Assembly: GCA_034509495.1 (NCBI GenBank)
Contig: CM067523.1
Coordinates: forward strand, 19,060,879-19,124,878
Direction: 5' to 3'
Source of the DNA: Acestrorhynchus altus
Lineage: Eukaryota; Chordata; Actinopteri; Characiformes; Acestrorhynchidae
DNA: 64,000 bases
How positions within the stretch are numbered: the first letter of the stretch is position 1; each line of letters begins with the position of its first letter. A program made the translations under genes and the position numbers. Below the pieces are notes generated by a model. The model ran no database searches, was not told the origin of the DNA, and saw only the letters and a list, made by a program, of their open reading frames with translations. Below, piece after piece: positions 25,238 through 38,184 of the stretch.

Positions 25238-27080
25238 CACATTAACACAGAATCAGAATCCTGTTTCGCAGATGTTGGATAGAGGGCGCTGTTGTAAAAG
25301 GTACAGGAGCGGGATGGCTATCGTTGCACCGAACAGGAGAGGGATCAGGAGAAGGAAAAAAAGGGGGAAGAGCCGGTGATGGAGAAGGAGAATCAGAGGC
25401 CAAGAAGAAGGGCAAAAGGCATGACGAGGAGATGGAGATGGCAACGGACTAAAAGGGGCAAAAGGAGGAGAAGAATAAGAAGCTGGGGAAGCAGGTGAAG
25501 AACATGGGAGTGAGGACAAAAACATGGAGAGGGGGAGGAGAAAGGGAAGAAGGCAGAGAACGAGAAGGATGAGGAGGTCGTGGGGAAGGGGGGGAATGAG
25601 AAGCATCGGAATAAGGAGCAGAGGTTGAAAGGAAAAAAGGAGAAGGCAGAAGTAAAAGGAGAGCCTGAAGGAGGGGAAGAAGGCAAGGGGGATGGAAATG
25701 TGAGGGATAATGGTAATAACAGAAGAAACAGAGGGATGAGAAGAAGTACAAGGGCGAGAAGGTGGAGAAAGGGAAAGAGGACTGAGAGAGAAAAGGGAAG
25801 AGAAGAAGAAGTTGGGTGAGCAGAAGCAGGTGGAGAGGAATAAGTAGTTGGAGAAAAGGAGGAGGAGGAGGAGGAGGAGGAGGAGGAAGAGGGGGAGGAG
25901 GAGGAGAAGCTAGAGGAAAGGAGGAGACTGAAAGGAAGAATAATTGAAAAAAAAAACAGGTGGAGAAGCAGAAGGAGGAGGAGAAGAATATGAAGTGGAG
26001 AAGAAGAAAGAGAAGCTAGATAAAACAGAAAGAGGAGAATAAATTAGAAGAACAAGGGGGAAATAAAGAACAAAAAGAAAGTGATAAAGGAGAAGAGGGA
26101 GAATAAGAAGCAATGGAGGGGAAAAGAGGAGAACAAGGAGAATAAGTGTTAAGGCTGACGAAGGGACAGACAAGGATAAGGAGGAGAAGGTCAACAAGAA
26201 GCAGTGATAAAAATGAGGAGATAAAGATGAAGGTGGAGAAGGAGGATAAGAAGAATAAGAGTCAGGGGAAAAGGGGGAATAAGAGAAGAGGGAGGAGGGG
26301 AATTATGAGGAGAAAGAAATATGGAAAGAGGTACAAGAAGAAGGGCAAGAAGATGAAGGAGGAGGAAGACTAAGGAAAAAAGCAAGAATAAGGGAGGAAT
26401 AAGAAGACTGAGAAGCAGAAGAAGGAGAAGGAAACAAAGAATAATGAGGAGGAGAAGGAGAAGAAAGAAGAGAAAGAGCAAATGAGAACAAGAAGGAGAA
26501 AGGTGATGGCAAGGAGGATGTTGAGAACAATTAGAAGAAGGAGAAATGGAGGAAAAACAAAGGAAAAAACAAAGAAAGAAAGTAAAAGAAAGATGGAGAA
26601 GGATGAACCAGGTTCTTCACACACCTCATACAACCTCTCAGTGCAGGTTGAAAAGCAGACCAGCTTAAACAGCTGAGCCTGGAAGAACTGGAACATGCCA
26701 GAACGTTCCAAACCGAACGGCTGGAACTTACTGAGTGCAGGATTCAAACGTATGGAAGCTGGTTCTCTCCACGAGAACCAAGTCACCTGCGTTCATTCTC
26801 CTCTCCTGCTCTGGCCTCCTAAACCTTCGAGGCGAGTGGGTCACTATTTCAAAGTACTGACTCATCGTTTTGGCAAACTCATTTTGATTCGTTAAGCTGA
26901 AGAGCAGGAGGAGGAACAGAGCAGGTAATGTTCTTCTCCTCCAGCTGTGGAGGGTGGTCCTTCAGAAGCCCCGAAGCTGTGGATTCACACGTTTCTTTTT
27001 GTGCTTTCTGATTAAACTCGCTGACCCCTCACTTCTCCTTCACAAATTACCATGTGTGAATTACACTAGAAGGGAAAACA

Positions 27081-27114
<34 letters not shown>

Positions 27115-28009
27115 TTCTTCTTATTATTTTTTCTTTCCTTTTTTGTTGAATCTGGTTAATGAAGCCGTCAGGGCTGAAAACAGACCTGACCCACTTCTCT
27201 CCTGCAACGGGTCCTCACATAACGCAACTCTCTCGCTCTCTAATTTCACATCTCTCTCTCTCTCGCTCTCTCTCTTTCTCACCTCCCTCTTTTTGTTTTC
27301 TTTTTAAAGCAATGTTCAGTATATTTGAGGGATTTGAGGATTTAGAGACCTCTCTGGTGAGAATGTGTAACTGCTCAGGCGCACGCCGGACCATCTGGGT
27401 CTGACTTTAGGCCTAGTTTTGAAGCCCGAGTCTGAAGTGAGAGCAGAAGCGATGGGAGATAATTTGCCCAAACGAGCTGCGAGTGATCGTTCACATGTCG
27501 GGGGGTTTGAGGATCTCGAGACCTCCATGGTGAGAATGTGTGAAGTGAGCGAGTGTAAAGCCAGGCATAAACTGTACGATTTGGCCGACTGAATTTCAGC
27601 TCGGCCCGAATTCCAGCCTGGGTTGGACGTGCAGCGTGAGAAGGGACGCGACAGACGAGTGTCCAAACGAGTTGAAAGAGAGCAGCGGGCAGAACGGATC
27701 TCGATCACGTCCAGTTTGCACATTTACTCCACGACAACAATCAATAACAGTGGAAAGCCGACATATGAGCAACATCATTCCTGCCTGTGTGATCTTTCAT
27801 CATCCTCCTTCCACGACGGACAGACAGACACATGAACATCACGGACAGGACAGTTTGTAGGCAGCTACGTCTGTCTTTGTCCTTTGTTTTCAATCTTTTC
27901 CTTTTGTCTCATCTTTATTTCTCGTCCACCTCCCTTCCTTCTACTTTCTTTCGTCTTCCTACTGCTTCACCTGCTCTCTTACTTGCTCTCTTTATGCTTT
28001 ACCTCTCTC

Positions 28010-28053
<44 letters not shown>

Positions 28054-28331
28054 CAGTTCTCTCCTTTCTCTTCTTCCTTCTCCTGTCTATTTCTTCTCAA
28101 CCTATCTTTCTCTCTTTCTAATTTTTCCACTCTTTGTCACTATCTCTTGTTCTCCTTTATTTTTTTTTCTCTCCCTCCTTACTCTCTCTCTCTCTCTCTC
28201 TCTCACTCTCTCTCTTTTTTTCCACTGTCCAGTTCTCTCCTTTTTCTTTTTCCTTCTCCTGTCTATTTCTTCTCAACCTATCTTTCTCTCTTTCTAATTT
28301 TTCCGCTCTTTTCCGCTCTCTTGTTCTCCTT

Positions 28332-28380
<49 letters not shown>

Positions 28381-28808
28381 CTCTCTCTCTGCAATCCTTT
28401 ATTTTGGCACCTAATAACTCGAGGCTGAAGCTAATCAGCAGCAGATAATATTCACAATAACGCCAGGCCTCTCCTTAATATTCCGGATGCGCCGTCCAGC
28501 TGCAGTTGAAACAGAATAGTTGATTAAAACCCGGCGATTCCGTCAGTAATTCCGACTTTAATTTTCAACATGCTTTGAAGAGCAAAAGGTGATGATTTCC
28601 CAAGAGGTGTATCAGTGAGGCATTGTGTTATTGAGCGAAGCAGCAGCGCGTCAGGATGATTGTTTGGCGGCGAAAAGGCATTGTCTGAAAATAAATAAAT
28701 AAATAAATAAGTAAATAAATAAATAAATAAATAAGTAAGTAAATAAATAAATAAATAAATAACACACTGGCCACACTCCACCCCGACAGCCTGAGAATCA
28801 GCTCTCCA

Positions 28809-28903
<95 letters not shown>

Positions 28904-30296
28904 CACACTCAGTTTTGACAAAAGCCTTTCTCAGTAGAAACATATGTAATGATCGGCCATTGCATTAGAACCACCTAACCTTGAGTAGGTCCCTCTTGTG
29001 CTGTCTCAACAGATCTGACCTTTCAAGGTATGGACTCCACAAGACCTCTAGAGGTGTGATGTGGCATCTGTCACCAAGACATCTGACACCTTGGATTCCA
29101 AGCCTCACCACTCTTCCTCCAGACACTAGAAGCATGAGCTGAGACTCTAGGACTCTTGCAGCTCTGAGCAACAGTCCAAATCTTTTTTTTTATCCTCAGT
29201 CCAGGTGCATCCAAGACCCTTCTGACGCTGACTCTCCTTCAGGAGGGGCTTGATTTTAGGATTGTTGCAGTTGGAGCCCCTTTCCTGGAGACCTGTGTGG
29301 AGGGTCTTGATGAACTGACACCAGCCTCAGTCCACTCCCTGTTAAGTTCTCCCAAGTTCTTGAATCAGCTTTTCTTGACAGTACTCTCGAGGCTGTGATC
29401 CTTCCTGTTGCTTGTGCACTTTTTCACACCTCCTTTTCCCCTTCCATTCAACTTTCCATCAATATGCTTTGATACAGCACTCTGAGAAGAGCCAGCGATG
29501 ACCTTCTGTGGCTGACCCTCTTTGTGGAGGGGGTCGATGATGGTCTTCTGGACAACTGTCCGGTCAGCAGTCTTCCCCGTGATTGTGGTTCGGTGTGCTG
29601 AACTGGAAACACTATTTATACTGATTGAATAGTGATTTACTCAAACTCAGAATTAGGAACTACCTTATATACACAGATGGGCCGTTTTATTGGAAACACC
29701 TGCACAAGTCTATGTTGATAGATTATGGTGATAGAATAGAGCCTGTAATAGAGCCTGTTCTCATACCTACATAGACCCCTTGGGGTGTGTATTGATCCGT
29801 TTTCATATATGATCGTGTTTTATTACAACACCGGCGGAGATAGTGCTGGTCCCAGGGAGAGCAACCCTGCAATAACTGATACACTCATACTAGGAACACA
29901 GACACTACCGGTCCAGTGTATTGTTCGGGTACTTTAGTATCCGTGTGTGTACTATATTGTGTAATGTGTGTTTTTCCAGAGCCTTGGGCTCCTCTGGGCC
30001 CTCAGTGGTTCAAACAAGCATGTGAAGGTCAGCAGGGGGCAGCATCTGGCTCGTCTTTGAGGCCTGTGAGGCACTGGGACGTTTTCTGGTCCAGAAGCTT
30101 TAGGGGCTGGCCGACCTGAGCTGGTGTGTAACTGGCTGCATAATCCACTGCCCTACAGCCGGCCGCCGAGAGCGCCATGAAAGTCAAAACTCATCCCAAA
30201 CATAATGATACAGCAGAGCCGAGTCCCCGCAATCACCCAGCGGAACCGAGAGAAAATCTCTATAAGGACCCCACTGAGCAGCTCTCTCTCTCTCTC

Positions 30297-30355
<59 letters not shown>

Positions 30356-30414
30356 TTCTCGCTCTCTCTTTCTTCTTTTCTTTTTTTGTCTTTTGTTCAT
30401 CTGTATCGCTCTAC

Positions 30415-30455
<41 letters not shown>

Positions 30456-30499
30456 GCTCTCTCTCATACTTTTTTTCTTTTACTTTGCTCTAGCTTTAC

Positions 30500-30533
<34 letters not shown>

Positions 30534-30574
30534 CTCTCTCATCCTTTTTTTCTTCTACTTTGCTCTAGCTTTAC

Positions 30575-30616
<42 letters not shown>

Positions 30617-30657
30617 CTCTCTCATCCTTTTTTTCTTCTACTTTGCTCTAGCTTTAC

Positions 30658-30721
<64 letters not shown>

Positions 30722-30769
30722 ACTGTAAACAAGCAAATACAACAGTGACATGATATGAGCTATACAAAC

Positions 30770-30804
<35 letters not shown>

Positions 30805-30905
30805 TCAATATACACATTTCACAGAAAAACACAGTATTTACAGATCATCTGTGTGTGTTTGTGCTGTAGTTGAAGGTAATACACTGAAAGTCATGAGCTG
30901 TTGAA

Positions 30906-30990
<85 letters not shown>

Positions 30991-31500
30991 GGACATCACA
31001 TGCTGTTTATTGGGACTGATTATATTTATCTGCCACCAAAATTTAGAGCATCTACAAAAACTGTTAAACCTGCAACATCATCATTCATCAGATCTGATGA
31101 GCTCCGTGCAGGAAACCTCTCAGAACCAAGACTGAGAAGCACTTCTCTGATTGAGCCAGCTCTCCTCACCTTCTTCAACTTGACGACGGCCTCCTGGGTT
31201 TCTGAGTCTTTACTGATTTCAAAGAAGTTCATGCCGTCCCCCTCCAGCACGTTATATTCCACCAACCCATTCTCAGCCAGATCTGGATCTCTGGCCTTCA
31301 GACGTCCCACTTCCTCTCCTGGGACTTTGTCCTCCAAGACGGACATGGCATACACACCTGCAAGATATGGAGAGGGTCAGGAGAAGGGTGGATTTCAGGA
31401 TTTGGTGCTCTAAGCAGAGATGACTCACATTTAACTCAGTAACATGTAGTGCAACAACATCCACATAGACCAGCCCATTACAGACTGAGCTTGACAGTAG

Positions 31501-31536
<36 letters not shown>

Positions 31537-31644
31537 TACCAGGAACATAGCAACAACCTTCTGCAGCACCAACTGGAGACCAAAAAACCCTACAGTCCTA
31601 ATGGTAGCGCCTCTGATTATAATATTAACAACAACAACAACAAC

Positions 31645-31678
<34 letters not shown>

Positions 31679-31880
31679 TTTGAGCCACGATGAAGATTCA
31701 CTCTAGTGGAGGGTCTTTGAAACATCAAAGCTGTTACTTGGAGTCACTCCAAAGGTGGGCATGGAAACACCACTACATAGGGCCACCGACTGGAAAATCC
31801 AAGCCAGTATGTGCAGAGACACTAGTGGAGAGCTGTGTAAACATTCATTCATTCATTCATTCATTCATTCATTCATTCAT

Positions 31881-31920
<40 letters not shown>

Positions 31921-34900
31921 TTATTTATGGGATTTAGCTCTTATCCACAATTTCAAGGTTACTCTTAATACAGAGGAGGGCCAGAGTAGTGTTAGGAGTC
32001 GTGCCCATTATTCGTGTAGCACAGCATAATGGCCCAGCCTGGGAATCATCCGAGCCATGATGAAGAGTGACTCCAGTAGTGTGTCTTGGAAACATTTGAC
32101 CCACAATGTAGAGTCATTGAAGTGGCAGGTTTTAAAATATCCCAAACCAGTCCAAGCCAGGATAAGTCAGTCCAAGTCAGAGATACAGACAGTGGACAAA
32201 AGACCACCGGCCAGAAATATCCAGCCAACAATGTCTTGTGGGCTGCGTCCTGTGAGCACTGATCAAGGACTAGAGGATGATCAACACAAACTGTGCAGAA
32301 ACAGATGAGCTTCAGTCTCTGATTTTACATCTACAAGGTGGAGACACTCGGTAGGAGTGTCTAATAGAGTAGACAGTGAGTGGACACTGTGTCTGATCCA
32401 CTCACCACCACGTCAGTGTGACTGCAGTGCTGAGAATGACCCACCACACGCATAATAGCTGCTCTGTGGTGGTCCTGTGGGGTCCTGAGCATTGAAGATC
32501 AGGGTGAAAGGAGGAGAATAAAGTCTGCTGAGAAACAGATGAACTACAGTCTGGAATTATAGAACCACAAAGTGCTCCTGTTTGGTCAGACAAGCTGATA
32601 GAAACAAGAAAGTGGTCACAAGGTTATGAGTGATATGTTGTATAATCCAGAAACAAAATTGGGATTTTGAGTGTGTGTGCATGTGCGTGTGTGTGTGTGT
32701 GTGAGACACGCACACACACCGGGAAGGCACTCTAGGAGGTTGCCTAGTGTTGCAGTACAAAGTACAAAGTCTCATCTCAGGAGTATTCTGGGAGCGGCTA
32801 TTCTAACATTGTTAATACTGGCCATGAGTCATCCACTGGACAGGAAAAAGCATCTCTTTTGGCCCATCGAGAGTGGAAGAGCCAATAAGCTCCATCACAC
32901 ACATGCTACCTGTGGCGGCATGGCTCAGCTGCTAGGCACCAGCAAGCATGCATGTGTATATGTGTGTGTGTGTTTGTCTGTGTGTGTTTGTATGTAGACA
33001 CCTGCCTGAGGCTAGGGCAGAGCAGGGGGACCATATGGGCTCTCCTCACTGACTGCTCAAAGCCAAAGGCTTCAACTGCATTTACAAAAATAACTCCCAC
33101 ACTGGAAAGAGAAGCTGCAGGGGAAAAAAATCGGATGAGGCAAAGGCATGTAAAAAGAGGATTCTTATATCAGAACAGCCAAAAAAAAAAAAAAGCTCAA
33201 ACCACACAGCCTTTCCCGCCCGGGGGTTCAAATGCTTGGTCTTTTCTCCAAAGCTAAGCCAATTAAACGAACACATCTTTAGGATGACACCGGATTCAAC
33301 CCACAGGCCGAAAATCTGGCATTGATGCTACGTAGGCTACCGGTGCTGTCAGTTTAACTCGTTCGAACTTATAAAATCTGTGGTTTTTGCTAAAACAAGT
33401 TTATTTCTATATTATGCTGAACATGAGTGAAGGCAGGAACACCCTCAACAAACACACCTATACACTGGAATAGGAGACATTAGGCCAGGAACACCCTCAA
33501 CAAACAGTCCTATACAGTGGAAAAGGAGACGTTAGGCCAGGAACACCCTCAACAAACACTTCTATACACTGGAATAGGAGACGTTAGGCCAGGAACACCC
33601 TCAACAAACACTTCTATACACTGGAATAGGAGACGTTAGGCCAGGAACACCCTCAACAAACACTTCTATACACTGGAACAGGAGACATTAGTCCATAAAC
33701 ACTCTCAATAAGCACTCCAATGCACTGGAAAAGGATAAATTAGTCCATGAACACCCTAAACAAACACTCCTGTATATAAACACCTTCAACAAACACCTAT
33801 ATACACCAAAATTGAAGAACTTAGTCTGTAAACACCCTCAAGAAACACTGTAACACTCATAAACACAGGAATAAGAGATGTTAGTCCATAAACACCTCAG
33901 TAAAGACCCATTTACACTATAATATGAGATATTAGTCCATAAACATCATCAATAAACATTCCAGTACACTGGAAAAGGATGGATTCATCTGTAAACACTC
34001 TCAATGAGCACTCTGATGCACTGATATAGGAGACGTTAGTCCATAAACACCATCAACAAACACCCCTATACAGTGGAATGGGAGATATTAGTCCACAAAC
34101 ACCCCAATAAACACTCCTGTATGCTACAATAGGAGATATTATAAAGAGGGCTGGTTCTGTCCTGGGAAGCTCCTTGGACCCAGGGCAGGTGGTGGGAGAC
34201 AGAAGGATGTTAGCAAAGCTGGCATCCATCCTCGAGAACAACTCCAACCTCATGCATGAGACTGTGGCTGCACTGGGCAGCTCCTTCAGTGTGTAAAAGA
34301 GCGGTATCGCAGGTACTTCCTTCCTGCTGCTGTTAGACTCCAACCAGCACTGGTCTCAGCAGACCACAGACACACACACTTAACGACACACACTATTGGG
34401 CTCTGTTGTTCGATATATCATAACAATGAGCCATATTGCTTCCATCTGCAATTACCTGTAAATAATGTTCTTCAGAGTTTTGACTTTTATTATTTTTGAA
34501 TATTGTATTTACTGTATTTCTTCTATTACCTGTTTTTTTGTACTGAGTGCCTTATTATTTTTTTTAATATCCCTTTGCTGCTGTAATAATGAGAATTTCT
34601 CCACTGCGGGACTAAAACAGGATTAGCTTATCTTATCGTATTAGACCATAAACAATCTACCAGAGATAATAAATAAACAAAAAATATTTACATTAAAAAA
34701 TAATCTACAAATGTTCAATGTAGTTTGATCAGAGATGAAAATGGTCCACATGGCCAAACTGGATTTTTTCCCGTTGGCCTTTACCTCCAGTCCCACTGGA
34801 ATAAAACTCCATCTAAACCTCCACGTCAGATCAGGGTGCCAGGCTGTTATCCACATCAGTTCCAGCAGTGGGGGTTTCCTTCATCAGTCTGGAGCTTATG

Positions 34901-35328
34901 GTTGTTATTTCAGGTGGCCAGAAGAGACCAATAGCCGAAGCACATCCTGCTGCTGAACCGAGGCCTGCGACACTGGACTGTTGCCCGTAAGAAATGTGGG
35001 AAAACCCAGCTTTCCAAAATGCTTTTGAAAGAGACCTGTGAAAATATTCCAGGTTGTTGCGTAGGTTGCTGGGGTATATCCTTTGGCAGGGAATTCTAGG
35101 TGACTGCTATGATATGGTATTCCAGGTGGTTCAGAGGGTATAGTTAATATGGTATACTCTGTGACAGACAGGCCAGTGATTGTTTTGTTATCATAAACTC
35201 TAGATATGTGGTTCAAAGAGTATCCCAAGTGGTTGCTCTGGTGTTTCCAGGCAGTTGTTATGGAACAGTTGGTGGTTCTTATGGTATCTCATGACCTTGG
35301 TATATGGTTTTCCAGGTGGTTGATAGAA

Positions 35329-35390
<62 letters not shown>

Positions 35391-35561
35391 TGTGTGTGTG
35401 TAAATGGCTAAAAGGCCTGGGGGCCTGCAAGCTTGTGCCTCAGGCTTTGAGGCGAGAGAAGGCAGAGTCAAGCAGCAGATTTACGGAAGTGATTTTCTTC
35501 CACAAAAGGAAGATAAAATCGTTGTGCTTAGTGTGCAGTTTGCCGCACAGACAACTAATGT

Positions 35562-35631
<70 letters not shown>

Positions 35632-35911
35632 GCACACTCACACACACCGTTTCTTCTCTCTCGCGTTCAAGCAAACAGAGTAAATGTTTTATTCGCTCTT
35701 GCATGCTGGAGATACGCTGACATCACTGCTCTCGCGCCGAGCACTTAAAGAAGGTCTGAATAATTAAGTTGCGATGTTCCGCTGTTAGCAGATGTAGCCG
35801 TATTAGTGGATCGGCGCCGGTCCCTCGGGGCCTGTCAGAGTTAATATTTGGTGTGAGGGCTGAGAGAGCGGAGGGTGTGATAAACGCTTACACATACACA
35901 TGCACTTACAT

Positions 35912-35955
<44 letters not shown>

Positions 35956-36027
35956 TTACATCCACATATATTCACACTTACACGCCAATATAGCAGAGGT
36001 CAGGACAGAGCAGTGTGTCACTAAAGT

Positions 36028-36120
<93 letters not shown>

Positions 36121-36328
36121 ATGAAGTAATTGAACTCACCCTGTGCAAATTTGGGCGGGTTGTCGTTGACGTCGGTCAGGGTGATTTTGACCTGTGCGGT
36201 TCCAGATAGACCTCCCATGTGACCCCCCATATCTTTCGCCTGGATGACCACATCGTACTCCTGCTTCGCTTCTCTGTCCATGTTCGGCAGGGCAGTGCGA
36301 ATAATCCCTGCAGAATCACACACACACA

Positions 36329-36371
<43 letters not shown>

Positions 36372-38144
36372 ACACACACACATATTATTATTATATTTAA
36401 AGAGCAACACCAGTGAAAACTGGATCAGAAACCCAGTCTGGTAGGGTTTACTGTCTCAGCATTAGATTTCATTCATGTCACGTGACATCAGAGGAGATAA
36501 GGGACCAAGGTTAAAGACGGCGCAGGAGTCACACTAACGCTGTGGACAGCTGTAAATGTGCATTTGTTGACAAGCTAAGAGATAAGGAAGCAACATCTGC
36601 CGAGAGGTCTTGTGGAAAGCCGGTAAAATTTCCTAGTGCAGTCGCAGCGATTCAGCATGGAGTAGGAATGACTGACACCTGATACAGTCACTGTTCCATC
36701 AACTTGATTCTGACGCCGGTGTTTAAAGTTAAAACTGAACTTTAACTTAAATTGTTCTCCCATTCAACTCTTGCTCTGATCTGCAGGCAGGAATGGAAAT
36801 GACATGGTGGGAGGATCTTCCCACCTCCCGTTTTCCCACTGATAAGGAGCGCTGTCTCACTCATGTAATGAAGGGATTGTTTATTTCCGCTCGCTCTATT
36901 TGCAGGGCTTTTTCCGGCTCCCTCTGCAGAGCTGTGAATACGGGGGAGCAGATTGTGCAGCGCTGATGTTTTGCTGAGCGTGGCGCACAGATAAGCCCGG
37001 AATGAATCGGAATTATGATCGCTGGTCGGAATCCAGAGAAATCTTCAGCTTTGGTTTATTAGCCGGATTTGATCCACCTCCCTGGCAGACTGCTGAGGGG
37101 TTGCTACGGCCGCCTGGACATTACTGAACTAATCTGGCCTGAGGTTCATTTAGCGGGGGAAAGGTCAGGTACACATGGCAAGTGTGGAAGTGTGATCATC
37201 GCCAATTCCACTTCTGAACGGGCAGGAATTAAAACAGCCAAAATGAACACCAATGACCATAAAGTGGTCAAATCTCAGAGGAGCAGCAGTCAAATATCTA
37301 GATATTCTGAAGAAAAGGATTAGCACTTTTTTTCTTTGTTAATTCTTTCATTATTCTATCTGTAATTCTCCATAATCTTGACGACACTATATGACAAAAG
37401 TATTGGGACACCTGCTCAGTCGCTGTTTCTTCTGAAATTAAAGGTATTGAAGAGCTTGTCCTGCTTTTGAGGTATTTTTAGCTGTTGTCCAAGCGCGATT
37501 ATGCACTTGTGACATGGTCAGAGAGGGTATGTCTTGCAGTTTTGTCATGTGTATCATGATCCGTTGAAGCCTAGAAAAGGGTTTAAAAATGCAGATCATG
37601 GGTTCTAATAGTTAACGTTCCAGACGTGTTATTTCTCCACAGTTGTGAGTTTGTACGTTCTGGTATTTTAATTAAACACTGTACCTGCCTCTGCTTTTTA
37701 AAGTGAGATGAGAAATGGCCAACGACGTTGTCAAATCAGTTCATTTCAGTTCAGTTCAATCGAGACACAAAGTGACTGTTTGTTCTGTTACGTTGCGAGT
37801 CTTGTATACACTCCTGCGGCAGCCTTAGCCAAGCTGTGACACGGCACATCTCAATGGCACTTGAGGATGGAGTCCTTGTGTTCTTGCGAGTTGCAAGAAC
37901 ATTCTTCCCAAGATCATTCAGGTTCATTCTTTGTGTTCTTGGTTTTGAAAAACTGTGATATATTATTTATTTATTTATTTATTTTATTTTATTTTATTTT
38001 TTTCCAGAACTGGTTGTCCATACCTGAGTGTGGCTCCACAGAGAAGTAGGGCTGACCCTGCAGGATACTGTAGACCAGTTTAGCGCTGTTCCCATATGTC
38101 GGGTCATCTGCATCTGATGCTGTGACCTGTATCACTGAGGTGCC

Positions 38145-38184
<40 letters not shown>

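Larger units (their letters stand above)
24929..31169 (-). other. cdh11 intron 6 (6.2 kb, the largest between coding exons)
   Basis: About half is low-complexity DNA (polypurine tract, CT blocks, CA/GT runs), plus the composite Tc1 relic. 26605-27080, 27560-27890, 28391-28687 and 29720-30278 show nothing recognisable. Confidence 0.7.
31358..36139 (-). other. cdh11 intron 5 (4.8 kb)
   Basis: Contains microsatellites, MITE A copy 3, the 52-bp array, the LINE tail and the GGTGGTTG array. 32641-33430 is unassigned, with a short GT run at 32684-32702. Confidence 0.7.

Noticed and set aside
25253..26786. Lys/Glu-rich plus ORFs and Leu/Phe/Ser-rich minus ORFs
   Set aside because: They are products of the polypurine tract; both strands are open for compositional reasons.
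33431..34140. Array resembling a CRISPR (regular 52-bp spacing)
   Set aside because: Units are fully tandem without distinct spacers, in a vertebrate intron with no cas genes.
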